Positions 11,376 through 24,200 of a stretch of DNA of 64,000 nucleotides are shown one piece after another. The DNA is from Setophaga petechia (taxonomy: Eukaryota > Chordata > Aves > Passeriformes > Parulidae). The position numbers were made by a program, and so were the translations under genes. Each line of letters begins with the position of its first letter. The stretch's first letter is position 1. The notes beneath the pieces are model-generated. The model was given only the letters and a program-made list of their open reading frames with translations. It was not told the DNA's origin and searched no databases. The DNA is taken from positions 92,001-156,000 of the forward strand of contig JANCRA010000019.1 of NCBI GenBank assembly GCA_024362935.1, read 5' to 3'.

Positions 11376-14300
11376 GCAACAAACAACACAAGCAAACTCC
11401 CTTTTCTTCCTTCCACTTCCCTCTTTCATAATAACAACGCAGCAGCCAACTGTGCAAAGCTCAACAGTGGATGAAAATGTCTTCCTGACCCCTGTGTGCA
11501 ATTAGTTTCCTCCCAGGAGCATGAGATTTGATTATTTTTGCCGTTATCTTCGCTTGTACAGCCACAAGTGTTATTATCTCTTCTCCATTTTTCAGATATG
11601 CTTTTTTTTTTCCCCTTGAAGATTAGCCTGAACCTTCCAGAGTCCTTGCAGCGAGGTGCCCTGTGGTGCCCTGCAGAGATGTGCTGCCTCCATGGCAGGA
11701 AGCAGCACCAGTCTGCAGTTGGCTTTTGCATCCCTTCAGGCCCTTCAGACCTCTCCAGAGACCTGCAGGGCATGGATGGGAATCCCTACAAGGATGTGGA
11801 GGCAGAGAAGCTTTGTGAATGATGTGCAATAGAGAAATTTACTGGAATTTAATGTTAAGAAGTGGGTAGCTTGACTTAATTTAATCCTGCTCAGACTCTG
11901 CTGCCATCTTGCCCCTTTTTAGAGGACGAAGATGTGGGCATACAAAAAGAACAGCTCTGCAACTCTCACCTGTGTAAAGCCAGTGCTGAGCATGTGTGGT
12001 TTAGTGGAATACAAAGTGCATGGTCCTGGTGACATTTTGTTTGCATGCCGTGGGTGGGAATAAATTGAAAGCAATCCTGCCCTCAGGACAGAAACATCAG
12101 TCCTCCTGAGCACCACACAGCATGCAAAAGGATTCACCCAAAAAAGCAGCCTGGGTGGAGAGCAGGCACACATGGCTGCTAAGGATGGCATGGGCTGCGC
12201 CGTCAGAAAGGCTTGCGCAATATTATCCAAAATTCAGGTCCAGTACAGAAATTCCCAGAGGTGCTGCGTCCAAGACGCCATCCTCTTCATGGCTGCTCTC
12301 TCTGCCACTCTGTGCTTTATGGGCAGGTGGGGCCAGTAAGACGCCTCCCACTTTTTTGGGGAGTGGCTTTCTGTTGACACCGATGGGCTTTAGATCCAGC
12401 CCCTGCTCTAAGTCAGGTGCTGACATTTTCAAACTAAGGGGTAGGACTGCTGGAATACTTAGCTGACTGCCAAAGAACTGCTGTAAGAAATGCACTAACA
12501 AAATATTTATTAAATGAGCCGCTTCCTTATTTTACTTTCAAATTGCATTAAGGAGGAAAAGATTTATAGGTGACAGAAAACAATATAAAGTCAGTTAAAT
12601 GCACAGAAGTGCCTGGATCCCCAGGATGCCACTCAGGGTAGTGACAGGCTATTTTAAGTCAGTGAACCTGCATTGTTGCAGTGATCTCAAAAAGCAGGAG
12701 AAAAGCCTGTTTTGGCTGAGCAACTCTCTTTGTGCTGCCATGTGGTTTTTTCAGTGATGAGCCAGGGTTCAAAGGAGCGTGGTGTATCTATCACTGCCAT
12801 AGTTAATCCTATCATTAGAAGGTATAAGCAGCCTTCTACCACATTAGCAATGTTTACCTCATATTGCTCTAGCATTCATTTTCACTAATATGGTACAAAA
12901 GTGTAATGATGTATAAGTGTTTTTTAATGTTAAGTAAGTGAATACAGGTGGGTAATTTATCACTGGCTCTGTATAGATTGGAGCTGGCATTTCAGAAAGA
13001 AGACTCTGGACTCTTTCTTCTGTGATTTTAATATATAATTTTTATTTTTGCAGTGTCTGCTGCTACTGTACATAGTTTATGCCATTAAGTCAAAGCCATA
13101 AGTGCCAGTTATTTTGGAGCCAGCAGAATGAAAAGTTTATTTAAAAAGATTTTAATTAGCCATGGGAGGAGGAGGTTTGATGTGGAAGCGTGTATTCTTT
13201 ACTTGCATCTGTGTTAAGAAGGAATATTTTGGTTTCTGTAAATTACTGAGGAACTAGTGGGTGCTCCTGGAGCATGATCTGTCTTGGAAGAATAAACCCT
13301 AAAATGGACCAGCAGTTTCTGTTTTGTAAGATGGAGGATGCGCAGGTTTCATACCAAATTTATCAGTTATCCCATTTTCACTTTCAATGTAAAGTACATT
13401 CTTGTTCATTCATTCCTATTAAAATACTAATGCCCAGAAACTCAAATTAAAAATTTACTTCATGGAAAAAAAGAAAAAGTTAAAACATGGGCAGAGAGAG
13501 TTTGGATCAGCAACACAACCATCCACATGTGGATGGTTCCCTTCATAACGAATGGACAGGGGCTCAGGAAGCAGTGAAGCCAAGAGGCTTTGTGGGGTCG
13601 CACAGGTCAGACCCCACAGGGAGACCCGCGTCTGTGCAGCTTCTCACATGCAGGATTGGGCTTCATTTCCACTTCAAGGGAGCTCTGAGTCCCAAGCTAG
13701 TGTAGCAAGACTATTTTCTTTTTGTCTCTGTTCCTTTTTTTAGAATACCTTTCTTTGAAACGTTTTCCTCAGTAGTAATTGCTGCTAAAATTTCACAGAA
13801 CACTGGCAAAAGTGACAGGCTAATTCTAGAAAATTTCAAACATTTAAAAGGCATTTGTACAGAATTTTGGTGCTGAAAAGCTTGGTTGGTGAAGTTTTGC
13901 TCACTGAAGTTAGCTAGGCAATTTTTGCAAATCAGAGGACTTAAAGTTGAGTACGCTCTGCTTCCATGCATTTTCTTGCTATATTTGGCATAACTGGAGG
14001 AAAAATTGTATATCAGAGATTCTGTTTCAAGGCATCAGATGGGGATTTCAAAGACCTTAGAAACAGCATTGAAAGTATTTACTTAAGATTAAGAAATTTC
14101 CAGTGAAACCCCTATTAAAAAAAGTATCTGGTATCTTAAAACATTTTTTCACGTTTGCTTTTGCACTGAATCAGGGTGCTAATTAGCTCTTGGTGTGGCA
14201 AAAAAATGATGTCATTTTACACAGTCTCCCTGTTTTGTACTTGGAAGAGACCTAGACCTATATGAGGCTTCTGCTCCATGGGGATCAGAGGAGTCCACCC

Positions 14301-16264
14301 TTGAGGGGCTTCATGCAGCCTTCTCCAGGGAAGCCTGAGTGCCCACAGCAACTGTGTGCACATCTGCTCTGGAGAGCTCACCAGCAAAAAGACCAACAAA
14401 ACCTGCCGTGCATGAACGCAACCATGGATATTCAAAGCCTCCCTCCTTCTGGGATAGGGAAAAGGATGCACAGCTCCATGAAGCTGGTGGGGACTACAGG
14501 TCTTCACTCTCTGGTGATCCTGTGCATGGAGCTATCCAGAGATGAGGACCGCCGTCCTCACTCCCAGCCCAGCTAAAGCTCCGTTCCATTCCCAGCCCTC
14601 TCCTTCCTTTCCTTCGGGCTGTAGCCTTTCTTTGTTATTTTCCTCTGGGGCTGCAATTTTCCCCGGCTAGCCACAGACAGTATATAAAACACATTTTACT
14701 AAAGTTCTTCCAACAAAAACTTCATTGAAACAACTTTTAAAGTTGTGAAAAAAATAACAGGAAATTCACACTTAGGCCCTTGAGGATGAAACATGACATA
14801 TGTCTTCCAACACATAGGCACAATGGGGTGCACTATAAAAGTAAATAAGGATCACACCATGGTGCCTAGCTGTTGGAGGACATGCCTTTTGCCATTAAGT
14901 TATCATTTCCTTACTTTTTTTGTCCAAACTCCCATGTACTTTTAATTGTTGACTCCAGCGACTAAATTAATCTTCTTTCTTTTGTTTTAATAAAGCAATG
15001 TGTGACCTGCCTTAAGGTTAGAGACTGAAAATTAGCACAAGCATTAACATTTAATATACCAACCAAAATGAAGATTTACATTGCAAACGGATAGGCAGTC
15101 TAAATTTAGGCTGCTCACAAAATGAGGCTATACACAAATGTATTTCATTAATTATATATGTCTAGGAGAACTTAAATACAGCCAACATTTATGCACACTG
15201 AGTATATGTGCCAAAAATGTTATAGTCTTGCAGTGGTGAATGCAGTTTTAATTTGCATGTGCAGTGTGTTTTTTCAATAAAAAAGGGAAAATTCCCTATA
15301 ATCTGCCCATGCTTTCATTTTCCATTTAAAATATTGGCAAAAAACGTCTTGGTGGTAATGATCATAGACTTCACTATTAATATCCAAGGATGCATTTCAT
15401 TCATTTGAAAGCCTCCCTTGTGAAGTATTAGCACCCATTTGGAATCGTTTCATTCTCCAAAATGATCAGCTCTGGGGATTTCCTTCCCTTTGGGAGTTCT
15501 GGTGTATTTTTAAGGCCAAGTCATTCCTCAGAACATGATAGAGAGGTAGAAACACCATTAACTATCATCGGGCTGCTCTCCCACATGACAATATCACATT
15601 ACTTATTACTGGAATGCACTTGTGAATTCTGTTTTAAGAGGCCCATTTACAGATGAAAGTATGCACCCCAAGAGCCTCAGGCTTTTGCAGGAGAGCCAGC
15701 CTTGGTGTAACAAGAGATCTCCTCCTGGCTCTGCAGAGATTCGCTGCATCTTGCCATTTCTGCAAAACACAAATCCTTAAATGCCCCATATTTTTACCCA
15801 GTAGTAGAACAGCAACCTACCCTTGAGATAAACAGAGGATGACCATTGCTCTCAGTGGGTGGCTTCTTCACATTCCTACCTGACAATGCCAATTTCATAT
15901 TGGAAGGGGTCAACTGCTGAACCAGCATTCTGTGGCTGGTTCTGGGCTACTTATCCTGAGCGCTGGGCTGGGGGTGGGTGTGCTGCATTTGTAACCCAGC
16001 TGATTTCCATGCATGGGTCCGATTGCAGAGGGACATACCCTTCCACTCAGCCTGGAATTCAGAAAGGAAGGTAACTGACAACCCCAGCTAAAGGGGAACA
16101 TAAAGATACCTGTGAATTGTGGAGTAAACAGCTGCTGAGTGATTAAAAACTAAGTAAAGCTGAACCACTTACTCCGTTTTTAAAGCTGTTTGCTGCGAGC
16201 ATCCTGCAAAGTGACAGATTTTTTTCTGCTATTTAACAAAACATAAAGTGAAAGGATCCTTTCT
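11376..16264. other. Unique non-coding DNA with possible conserved blocks
   Basis: No gene supported. GC content is locally higher around 11.6-12.4 kb and 14.2-14.6 kb, giving overlapping open frames on both strands of about 100 codons with no family motif. From roughly 14.94 to 15.46 kb the sequence is repeat-free and rich in TAAT and ATTA motifs, as in many vertebrate conserved non-coding elements, but conservation cannot be measured here. Confidence 0.55.
13517..13538. repeat. 22-bp perfect palindrome centred on an E-box
   Basis: The 22 bases are identical to their own reverse complement, with no spacer. The centre is CCACATGTGG, a canonical E-box (CANNTG) in the CACATGTG form that some basic helix-loop-helix leucine-zipper factors bind. 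Whether it is a real regulatory site is unknown. Confidence 0.9.
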
Positions 16265-16433
16265 TACTTCATGATGGCTTAAAAGTGCTGTGTTGTCTTT
16301 TTTTCCCTCATACTCTGGAAGTACTTGGAGTACTTCATGACAGATTAAAAGAGTACTTTTTCATACTTCATGACAGATTAAAAGTGCTGTGCTGCCTTTT
16401 TTTCTCCTCATAATTTGGAGGTACTCAGAGTAC
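16265..16433 (+). repeat. Imperfect local tandem duplication, about 70-bp unit
   Basis: Two full copies, 16265-16333 and 16364-16433, share tacttcatga, 'ttaaaagtgctgtg', 'ctttttttc', 'cctcata' and a closing gtact...gagtac. A partial third copy at 16331-16350 lies between them. A further piece, 'ggtactttttttccctcata', recurs near 16532-16552. The copies differ by substitutions and small indels, so the duplication is not recent. Confidence 0.85.
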
Positions 16434-16520
16434 CAATATATACATACGCACATATGTATATGATTGGTTTCTTTGGTTTTTGGTTGGTTTTTTTGTTTTT
16501 TTGTTTGTTTTTTTTTTAAC
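16434..16520 (+). repeat. TA-rich then T/G-rich low complexity
   Basis: A short stretch of tatacatacg/catatgtatatg, with arms atatacat and atgtatat that can pair, leads into a T/G-rich tract ending in ten or more T residues. It separates the duplicated units from their partial copy at about 16532. Confidence 0.8.
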
Positions 16521-16560
16521 TAGAGCACTCAGGTACTTTTTTTCCCTCATACTGTAGTGT

Positions 16561-19500
16561 CACTTCAGAAGAATAGCTGTGGCAGGAGGGACCAGCATGT
16601 GAGAGGGGCCCATCTCCTCTCAAATGACACACAGTATTGCAGAGATGAGACTGACACTTCAGCAAAGGAAACTGGAAATTAAATACTGACAATGAAAAAT
16701 TCTCACTCTCTTACTGAAAAGCATGTGTTGCAAGAGTGTCCTGGGCATCCCAAAATGAGGAATGCCCAGGACTGCAAACTGTGCTTCCAGTGATGAACAC
16801 AAACTCCTAAAAGCCACCCCACACATCAATTCTGCCCCTGGGGCATTGTCCGCTATAAGCAGCAAATCACAGTCTAGACCTAATGGCAATTGTAAATACA
16901 CTTCCTGCATTACCAAGGAAAGTCCTAACACCCTTTCTAGCTTATGTGCTATATACAGAGGAGCCAGAGCCCTCACCTATGAAATATTATGGGTCAGAAG
17001 AAAGTTGCCCATCAACATTGAGAAATACAAGACACAATCTGTACCACAGAGAGCCTGAGAGATGTTTATCTATACCTAGCATTCTTTCTATTGAAAGGTC
17101 TTTCCATCCATTGCTCAGAAATTATGTGAGAAGAAAAGACTTAAAGACCTGGTCTTCGCCTCTCAGGTTAGTGCAAAACCCTGTCCACTGAGGGAGCAAG
17201 AGCCATCTTCTGTCTTTGGAGGATGGAAGCACTTCCTCACAGGAAAAGAATGAGGCACTGCCTTATACTCAGGCTGTCAGAAGAAAGCAGGGACCATCAG
17301 ATAAGGAAGGAAACCTTCCTCTCCACCCTGCAAGAGCCACACAGATCCAGACACCAGGGCTGAGCAGCATCTGCTTATCATTTTGGCCAACTCCATAGGA
17401 GTTCTCATGTGGTATCTGCAAAGGAAATGAGCGTGTCTAGTAAAGTGACTAGACTGCTAAAGAAGAGGAGTTTGCTGTTCTTATGTGAGACTGTTACTTG
17501 AGAAAGAGATAAGCAGAGCAGATGAAACTTCAGAACGGGAATCATGGGACATGAAGGGTCCTTTCTGAAACTACTTGTAAGACAAGACACTGGGGTCCAA
17601 TCGTTGATATTTCTGTCTTATTGTTAGCAGCTGCACAGCAGAACTTGGTTTGACAAAGGGATGGGCATGAGATAAAGTAATGGGAAACTGTACAAAGGAA
17701 TTTGAAGAGACATTTGGAGCTGGAATGACATGACACTTTCTATTTACAAGGAGTTTTGATCAGAATCCTATCTGAATCAGACTTCAGGGCTGATGTTTGA
17801 AAAAAGTTTGGAATTTCACTTTAAAATTTTGATTCAGATCAGCTCCGAGTCTGAACAAGATCACATCATGGACTTTTACTCAGATAAACTGAGTAGTTTC
17901 ATGTAGAATCTGCAGTGCTGCATGCTTCCAACATTTATTATTCATAATGAATGAATATAATTCATTTATTCTTTTCTTATCTATCATAACATCTCTTAAA
18001 CTTGAGGCAGCTTTCTGATTGATAGATGAAGCTTCTACCCTCCCCTTCAAGTTTCTTAAGACAAACTTCCACTTCCACTGAGTTAAGCAATAGCAAGTTG
18101 GGAAAATAGGTAGGTAAGGGGAATAGTCAATATATGTAACTGGACCGCCTACAAAGCTTTTGGCACGTTCTGTTCTCCACATCTGAAAACTAATACGCTG
18201 TATACTTGTCTCACAGACTTTCATGCATTACTCATCTGCTTAAATTGTTAGCAGCTAACTCGGTGACTCAGAGATTTCTGCTGTTCTCTAACACCTGGAT
18301 GTGAGGACTATGAGAAGCACTTGCACAGCACAGCAGCCTGTCAGAAATGACTCAAAGTGAGATGGGGTCTAGACCTCATAGTCCCAGAGCTGATCAGTCA
18401 CTCCACTCCACTGGCCTCTCCTTCCCACCCCTCTGCCTGGTTTCATAGCTGTCTATCAGGCAGCTCCTGCCTCTGTGCTGTTCACAGACTCTCTTTCTCT
18501 CTTCTCAGTATTTTATCTCTTTCTGTGGGAGGCAGCTGGTTATGAAGAGCCCCTGCTGCTCTTTGTTCCCCAGAGCTGGATTTTCTAGGGCATATCTCTG
18601 ATCTCAAGTTGTTTGTGGGTGAAAGAATTGGTCATGCTGGATGTTTGGCTTTTCTCCCAAGAAGACATACCTTCCCTGGGATCTTTTGCTAAAGAATTAG
18701 CAATTTTTACATCAGCCTACTGGTCTTACATTCTGAATCATTGACCAGCTGCCCAGACGACCTGTTGTTCTTCAGGTGGAGTGGGGATGAGCAGCCCCAG
18801 AGACATTGACTGCATCCCAAGCATGGTAAGACAGCATTATGTCAGCTTCTGGAAACTACAAAAGAAGTAAGGAATAGGGAAATGATATTGACCTCACAGT
18901 CAATGTCCCTTTCAGGAACTGCATCTCTTGGTTTATAACTCTGTACACAGCTCGTTGCTATAAATATCTCAGAGATTCAGTACGAAAACAATGTACATAA
19001 AGAGACATGAGGAGTTTGTCTTCATTGTAGCTCACCAAGAAAGTGTGATTTACAGCAAGACCAGCGTTGTTATACATTTAAAACAGGCAGCCCTTGTAGT
19101 CAGCAACCTGTGATGGTAAAATATGAGTGCTGCCTCAATATTCTCTCCAGTACCAGCATGCGGCTGCAGCCTCAGCACATGTAGCACAAGAGGAGGAAGA
19201 GAAGCAGCACAGGATTGCCATGTCTGTCCTTGGACAGTGTTCCCAATGCCTTTTGTGTTCTATTCTTCAGTCTCTGAGAGTTGCATGAGGTTTTAGGAGG
19301 GAGGGATTGATATGGCTGCAATGACAGCTGTGCGTGCTGGGTATTAAAGCACTTGTTATCATAGATACTTCAGGTTTTGTTGCTACCATAAATGCACTTT
19401 CAGAAAGAGTTATTGATGTTTACAGGCAAGGTCTTGCATATAGAATTTTAGGTCACTGATGATCTTCTATATTAGAAGATATAAAGGACAACTTTGAATA

Positions 19501-20939
19501 ATTACAAAATATAACACTTTTATTCCACTTTCAGTTCTGCTAGTTGTATATAATATGGTAAAAGTCTCTGATAACAGTCTTACAATTGCTTGAAGATATT
19601 CTTTCTGGTTTTTGGGAGCCGCTCAATGAAAAGGTCTGCCTTCATGGACACCTTTGGAGAAACCTTGTAACTTCACTCTTGCCTTAATTTCTATTTGGAC
19701 ATCAAGCTAAGAAGATTAAACTATGCGCTGATTGCAACTATGCACACATTTAAGGCTGGAAAAATAATCACTGACTCATAAAAAAGCTTAATTCAACTCC
19801 ATGAAGAGTAGAACTGGAGTGTATTGTTTCTTTCTAGAGCTCCTTTCTGAGCTCCCATGCAGATAAAGCAATTGGCTCTCACACTGGAGGACAGGTGAAA
19901 ATTTGTTCTTGCCTGTAGCAGCTGGATGTGAGCTCTGTATTAGGAGGTCTGTATTAAAAAAATGCTCACACAGCAGTGCTATTCTTTGGGGGAGGTTTCA
20001 GATAGGGTTGGGCAGACAAACTGCAGAAAAGTAATATAAGGGGAAGAGCAGTCACATAGAAATTTCTGTTTAACGCTTTCAGAGTGCTGGATAGCAATAA
20101 AAGGTCACATCCTAAAGGAGGAAGTTTCTCTATGGAGGAAAGACTAATCTCCCAGGGTAAAGACACTGTGAACTGCACAGTCATGCACCCAGAGGGACCT
20201 GGAGCAGGACAGGAGGCCAGGGAAACCTGTCTCCCCCAGCACGGACGCTGGTGCACCAGGCAGCGGCATCACTCTTACCTAACACAATTTGATGTACTAA
20301 TGCCAACAGTGGCACTTGAAGCACTGTCTCTTCAAACACTCCCTTTTGTTATCTTTTCATCTGGACCATTTTTATTTAGAACTATTGAGAAAGATGAAAA
20401 AAAGCATTGAACACTTAAAACTTGCTGAATTGTGGAGAAAAATACCACCACCAAATCACACATTCCTTTTTTCTCTCACCTGTGTTTGCCTTGCCTAGTT
20501 TGACTGTAGGCATCTTTGCAGCAGGTCCCATCTGCTAATCTGTGTTCACATTTCCTTGTTGAAGCCATCCTTTTTGTCCACTGAAACTTACACATTTTCT
20601 TTACTATACACAGCTAGGAATGAAAAAGAGAAAGATGTGTTCACACAACTTTTTGTCTTGTTAACATCACACAGGAATTTTGCCAGATCAAAAATTGAAT
20701 CTTCTTCCTTCAATTTTTCAGTCTGTTTCAGTACAGATGCTGCAATGTGAGCAGACATCAGTGGAACACAGTGGGGACTTAAAGATGAGAGGCTAGAAAG
20801 AGTAACTCTGTCTTGACAGAGAAGGTCTGAGGGAGTCTTTATACCCTCAGATATTCCAGGAAAAGTGTGATTCATCCCACCTGACTGTCAGCACTTATGT
20901 TTTAGACACTCACCTCTCTCTATGTAGACATCCTTTGGA
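16561..20939. other. Unique non-coding DNA
   Basis: No supportable gene, RNA gene or mobile element. Open frames such as minus 16659-16976, plus 16883-17191 and minus 17880-18224 are about 100 codons long, overlap frames on the other strand and show no motif. The only structured site noted is the AT-rich double palindrome at 17940-17966. Confidence 0.6.
17940..17966. repeat. Overlapping AT-rich palindromes with ATGAAT/ATTCAT arms
   Basis: Attcat-a-atgaat (17940-17952) overlaps aatgaat-ata-attcatt (17950-17966). Inverted ATGAAT half-sites resemble palindromic POU-factor sites, but AT-rich palindromes are also common by chance. Confidence 0.7.
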
Positions 20940-21201
20940 GATAAAGGAAGGAAGTAGGCATTTTCTCCTAAGATTTAGATTAGATGTTTGGAAGAAATTA
21001 TTTACTTGGAGGGTGGTGAGGCACTAGAACAGTTGTCAAGAGAAGTGGTGGATACCCTGTTCCTGGAAGTGCTCAAGGCCTGGATGGAGGGGGACCTGGG
21101 CATCCTAGTCTAGTGAGTGACGTCCCTGCTCACAGTACGGGGGTTGGAACTAGATAATCTTAAAGATCTTTTCCAGCCTAACACCTTCAATGATTTTATG
21201 A
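20940..21201 (+). mobile_element. CR1 LINE fragment, 3' end, plus orientation
   Basis: The order of phrases is that of the avian CR1 3' end: 'gatttagattagatgtttgg', 'gaggcactagaacag', 'tcctggaagtgctcaaggcc', 'tggatggagggggacctggg', 'catcctagtctagtg', 'gttggaactagataatctt', 'agatcttttccagcctaaca' and a closing 'tgattttatga', a decayed form of the terminal 'attctatga' octamer. It is a 5'-truncated, non-functional copy of a non-LTR retrotransposon. The left edge is approximate. Confidence 0.9.
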
Positions 21202-24200
21202 CTTCAACAGCGCAGCTCATCACCCCTGGTTATGATGCTACTTTAGAAACTGCAGTGGGGATGGGTTTTTTTCCTCCTTCTCACAAGAAGCCTTTCAGAT
21301 CTAGATATTGAGTCTGGAAATATCTAAAGTGAACAGGGAAGTCTCACTTCAACAATGTATGTACCAGTTCCTATATAGTTTGGAAAAACATGTGTTGTGG
21401 GAGGTGAGGCTTTGGAAGATAAACCATTATATCAATCTATATGTCCACTGTGAGGATGCTGCAGATGTGACTGTGCAATCAGTGATCCTGTTAATAAAGA
21501 GAAGGTTTATTCCTACTGACATGGAATCCATATGGTACATGAGTATGATGCCAGTGAAATCCACAGGACACAAGGAAATGTGATTAACTGCTAAACACAA
21601 TAGCCTGGAAGAGAAGCAAAAGAGAGTCTCAGTCCATGGTCTAGAATTATCTCAGCATTGTTCATTAGAACAATGACTCCCCCAATGTTGCACAGATCTT
21701 TATGACACCCATAATCTCTTTTTCTGTTCCTCATTCCACAGCAAGTTAGAGTTGTTGGATTTCTGCTATTATATCTATAATCTGCTGCAAGGTAGTGAAA
21801 AAAGCTCTATAGGCCTGAGTGAAGCAGATGTTCTGTTGATCCTTCTGGATGAGCTGTTGATTGCAGGAGTGAGTGCCTGCTCTTGGAAAAGGCTGGACAA
21901 AATGCCACTGTTAATTCCTTTGATGTTCCAAGTTCCTGATGTTCCTAGCTACTGGAAGAGAGGACAGATACCAACCAAATATTGCCTTCATGGTCCAGCA
22001 CAAACATTGTGACAGGCAGTGCTCACACCAGGAAAAAGCCTCCAGCTATGAACAGCAGGAAAGGGATAAATAATCATGCAATGTCTGAATGTGTCAACTC
22101 CCAGAAGGGGAAGAAGATAGCAATGATTGCAGAGTCTAAGGGCATGGAGCTGCCCAGTGGAGAGAAGGCTGTCTACCAACAGGCTGTTGACAGATTTGGA
22201 GGCTCAATTACCACACATGGCAGAAGAAAGAAACTAGACATTTGCAGCTATGCTATTAGACTGATGCCCAATTGTATCCCAGCTGGATTGTTTAACAGCT
22301 GGAAGATATTTCCAACAACACTGATAAGTCATGATATTAGGCAGAAGAAGTATGACCAAGTGCTGGCAATGTGCCGTCTAAACTATTTTGACATCAGTGG
22401 AAAATATGCATTGCTGAAGAGAAACCAATAAACATGAGCCATTATCACTTGACTATTTTTATCCAATATGCTGGGGGAAAGGGCAAGGAGGTCACCTACT
22501 GCTGGGTCACTGGTAGAGCAGTGGTTTAATCATAGCATAACACCAAAATGCAATTGAGAGAGAAGGCATGGTCCAAGCAAGCATACTAGCAGCTGATAGG
22601 GACATATTTATCAGATCACAGCAGCTTGAGGGCAACATGAAATTAGATCCTCAAGGGAAGTCTTTGCAAAAACACAAGTCATTGGCTCTGGTTGAGCTTC
22701 TGTAGAAAGAAGCAGCAACACCACAAAGAGGCTTCTGTAGAGCCACTAAGATTAGTAGAGCACAAATCAGCAGCCTTGGGGAGATGCAGACAAAATGGAA
22801 GAAGTTATCGGGGAAGAAGTCCCTCTCCACTACCTTCTGAGGCATCAAAGATAAAAGTGTTACCATTGGTGCAGTTAGAAGCCAGCTCTGGCACACTCTT
22901 GAGGAAAGGACAGAGACGTTATCCAATCACCAACCTGACCAACTTTTTTTCACTTTTTGGCAAGAGGCAAATGGATGTAGAGCACTTCCAATAGGAACTG
23001 CACAGAAGAGGTTGTAAGTGAGCTGAGTTTGAAGGAGGCTCCAGGAGATCAGTATATGTCCATGTGACTTACGTTAACAGAAATTTCTTTGTGTTCATTT
23101 TAGATGTCTTAGTCATAAATCTGCTCCAAATACAAATCATACAAATGTGAACCTTTTATGTGGTGTTAGCAATACAAGGGACAGGCTAACCTAAGAGGTT
23201 ATGTGTTCTATGGGTGTAAACATTTTTCTGACTTCCAGTACGCACGTTACCAAAGTGCAGCATGTGTGGTAGAGATAACAGGTTACACATTATTGGCTCT
23301 CTCCCTTTTTCTCAGCTGCTGAATTTCATTAAAATGTGGCTAAAATGCATTAATTACTTCCTTAATATTCCTGTAATTGCTATTGCTTTGCCACAGGGAG
23401 GATACATGATAGGAAGTAGAAGAGGAGGTGATCTTTTTAGATGGAAGAATAGGAAGGGAAGTGTTCATCAGTCAGTCCTATTAAGATGTGATCCCAGATG
23501 ATAAAGGAGTTTAAGGACCCCTGCTGCTTTAGCACATCTCTGTGTTTTCATTATTGTAGCTAGACACTGAACTGTCAGGCTCACTGAGAGACTGCTTTGT
23601 CGCAGAGCTCATCCCTTGATTTGACGAGTTCTACAGCTTTGCAACATTGCTGATATCAGTAGAGCTGTCCTTACTTGCCACCAGCATAAAGGAGGGGGAA
23701 CTTTGTCACCCTGCTTTTGTGGAAACTGAGGCCCAGTAATACCTTTCAATGCTGGTTTGGTTTTTTTTTCCCCAGAAGGTGAAGCCTTAAAGCCATCGTA
23801 ACACAGGAGGCAGCAACCTTCCAATGGCATCAGCTGTCAACATCAAATGTTCTGTCTGTCCTTACAACTTTGTACTTCTCCAGTCGTTCCAGAAGGAGTT
23901 ACCTCACTCCTGACTAGGAGCAGGGCTGGACTGCATAGGCACCTACCAGAGAGCTCCATGTGTGCTGCTCACACCAGTGTCTCCTGACCTGCACACGAGT
24001 GGTGCAGCCTTCTCACTCAGTGTATCAGGCTGCAGGTGGCTTGCAGAAGCTGCAGTCCTGAGGTGAGTCTTTTCCAAATTCATCCTTGGCCTGGTGTCTT
24101 GAAGTAGGACTTGGATGAATCAGTTCACAAAAGTCTGGAAGGTTCTCCCATTGGCTCACAAGTGATCACTATTACAGTTATAAGGTGCTTTAGCTGAAAG

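Noticed and set aside
11171..11505. Three parallel plus-strand frames with poly-lysine or poly-lysine-like runs
   Set aside because: All three are open through the same 24-base poly(A) run. The lysines are a product of the homopolymer and the three phases cannot all be coding.
23641..23760. Possible old foldback repeat with 'ccagcataaaggagg' phrase
   Set aside because: Resemblance to a remembered sauropsid repeat was limited to a dozen bases, too little to support a call.
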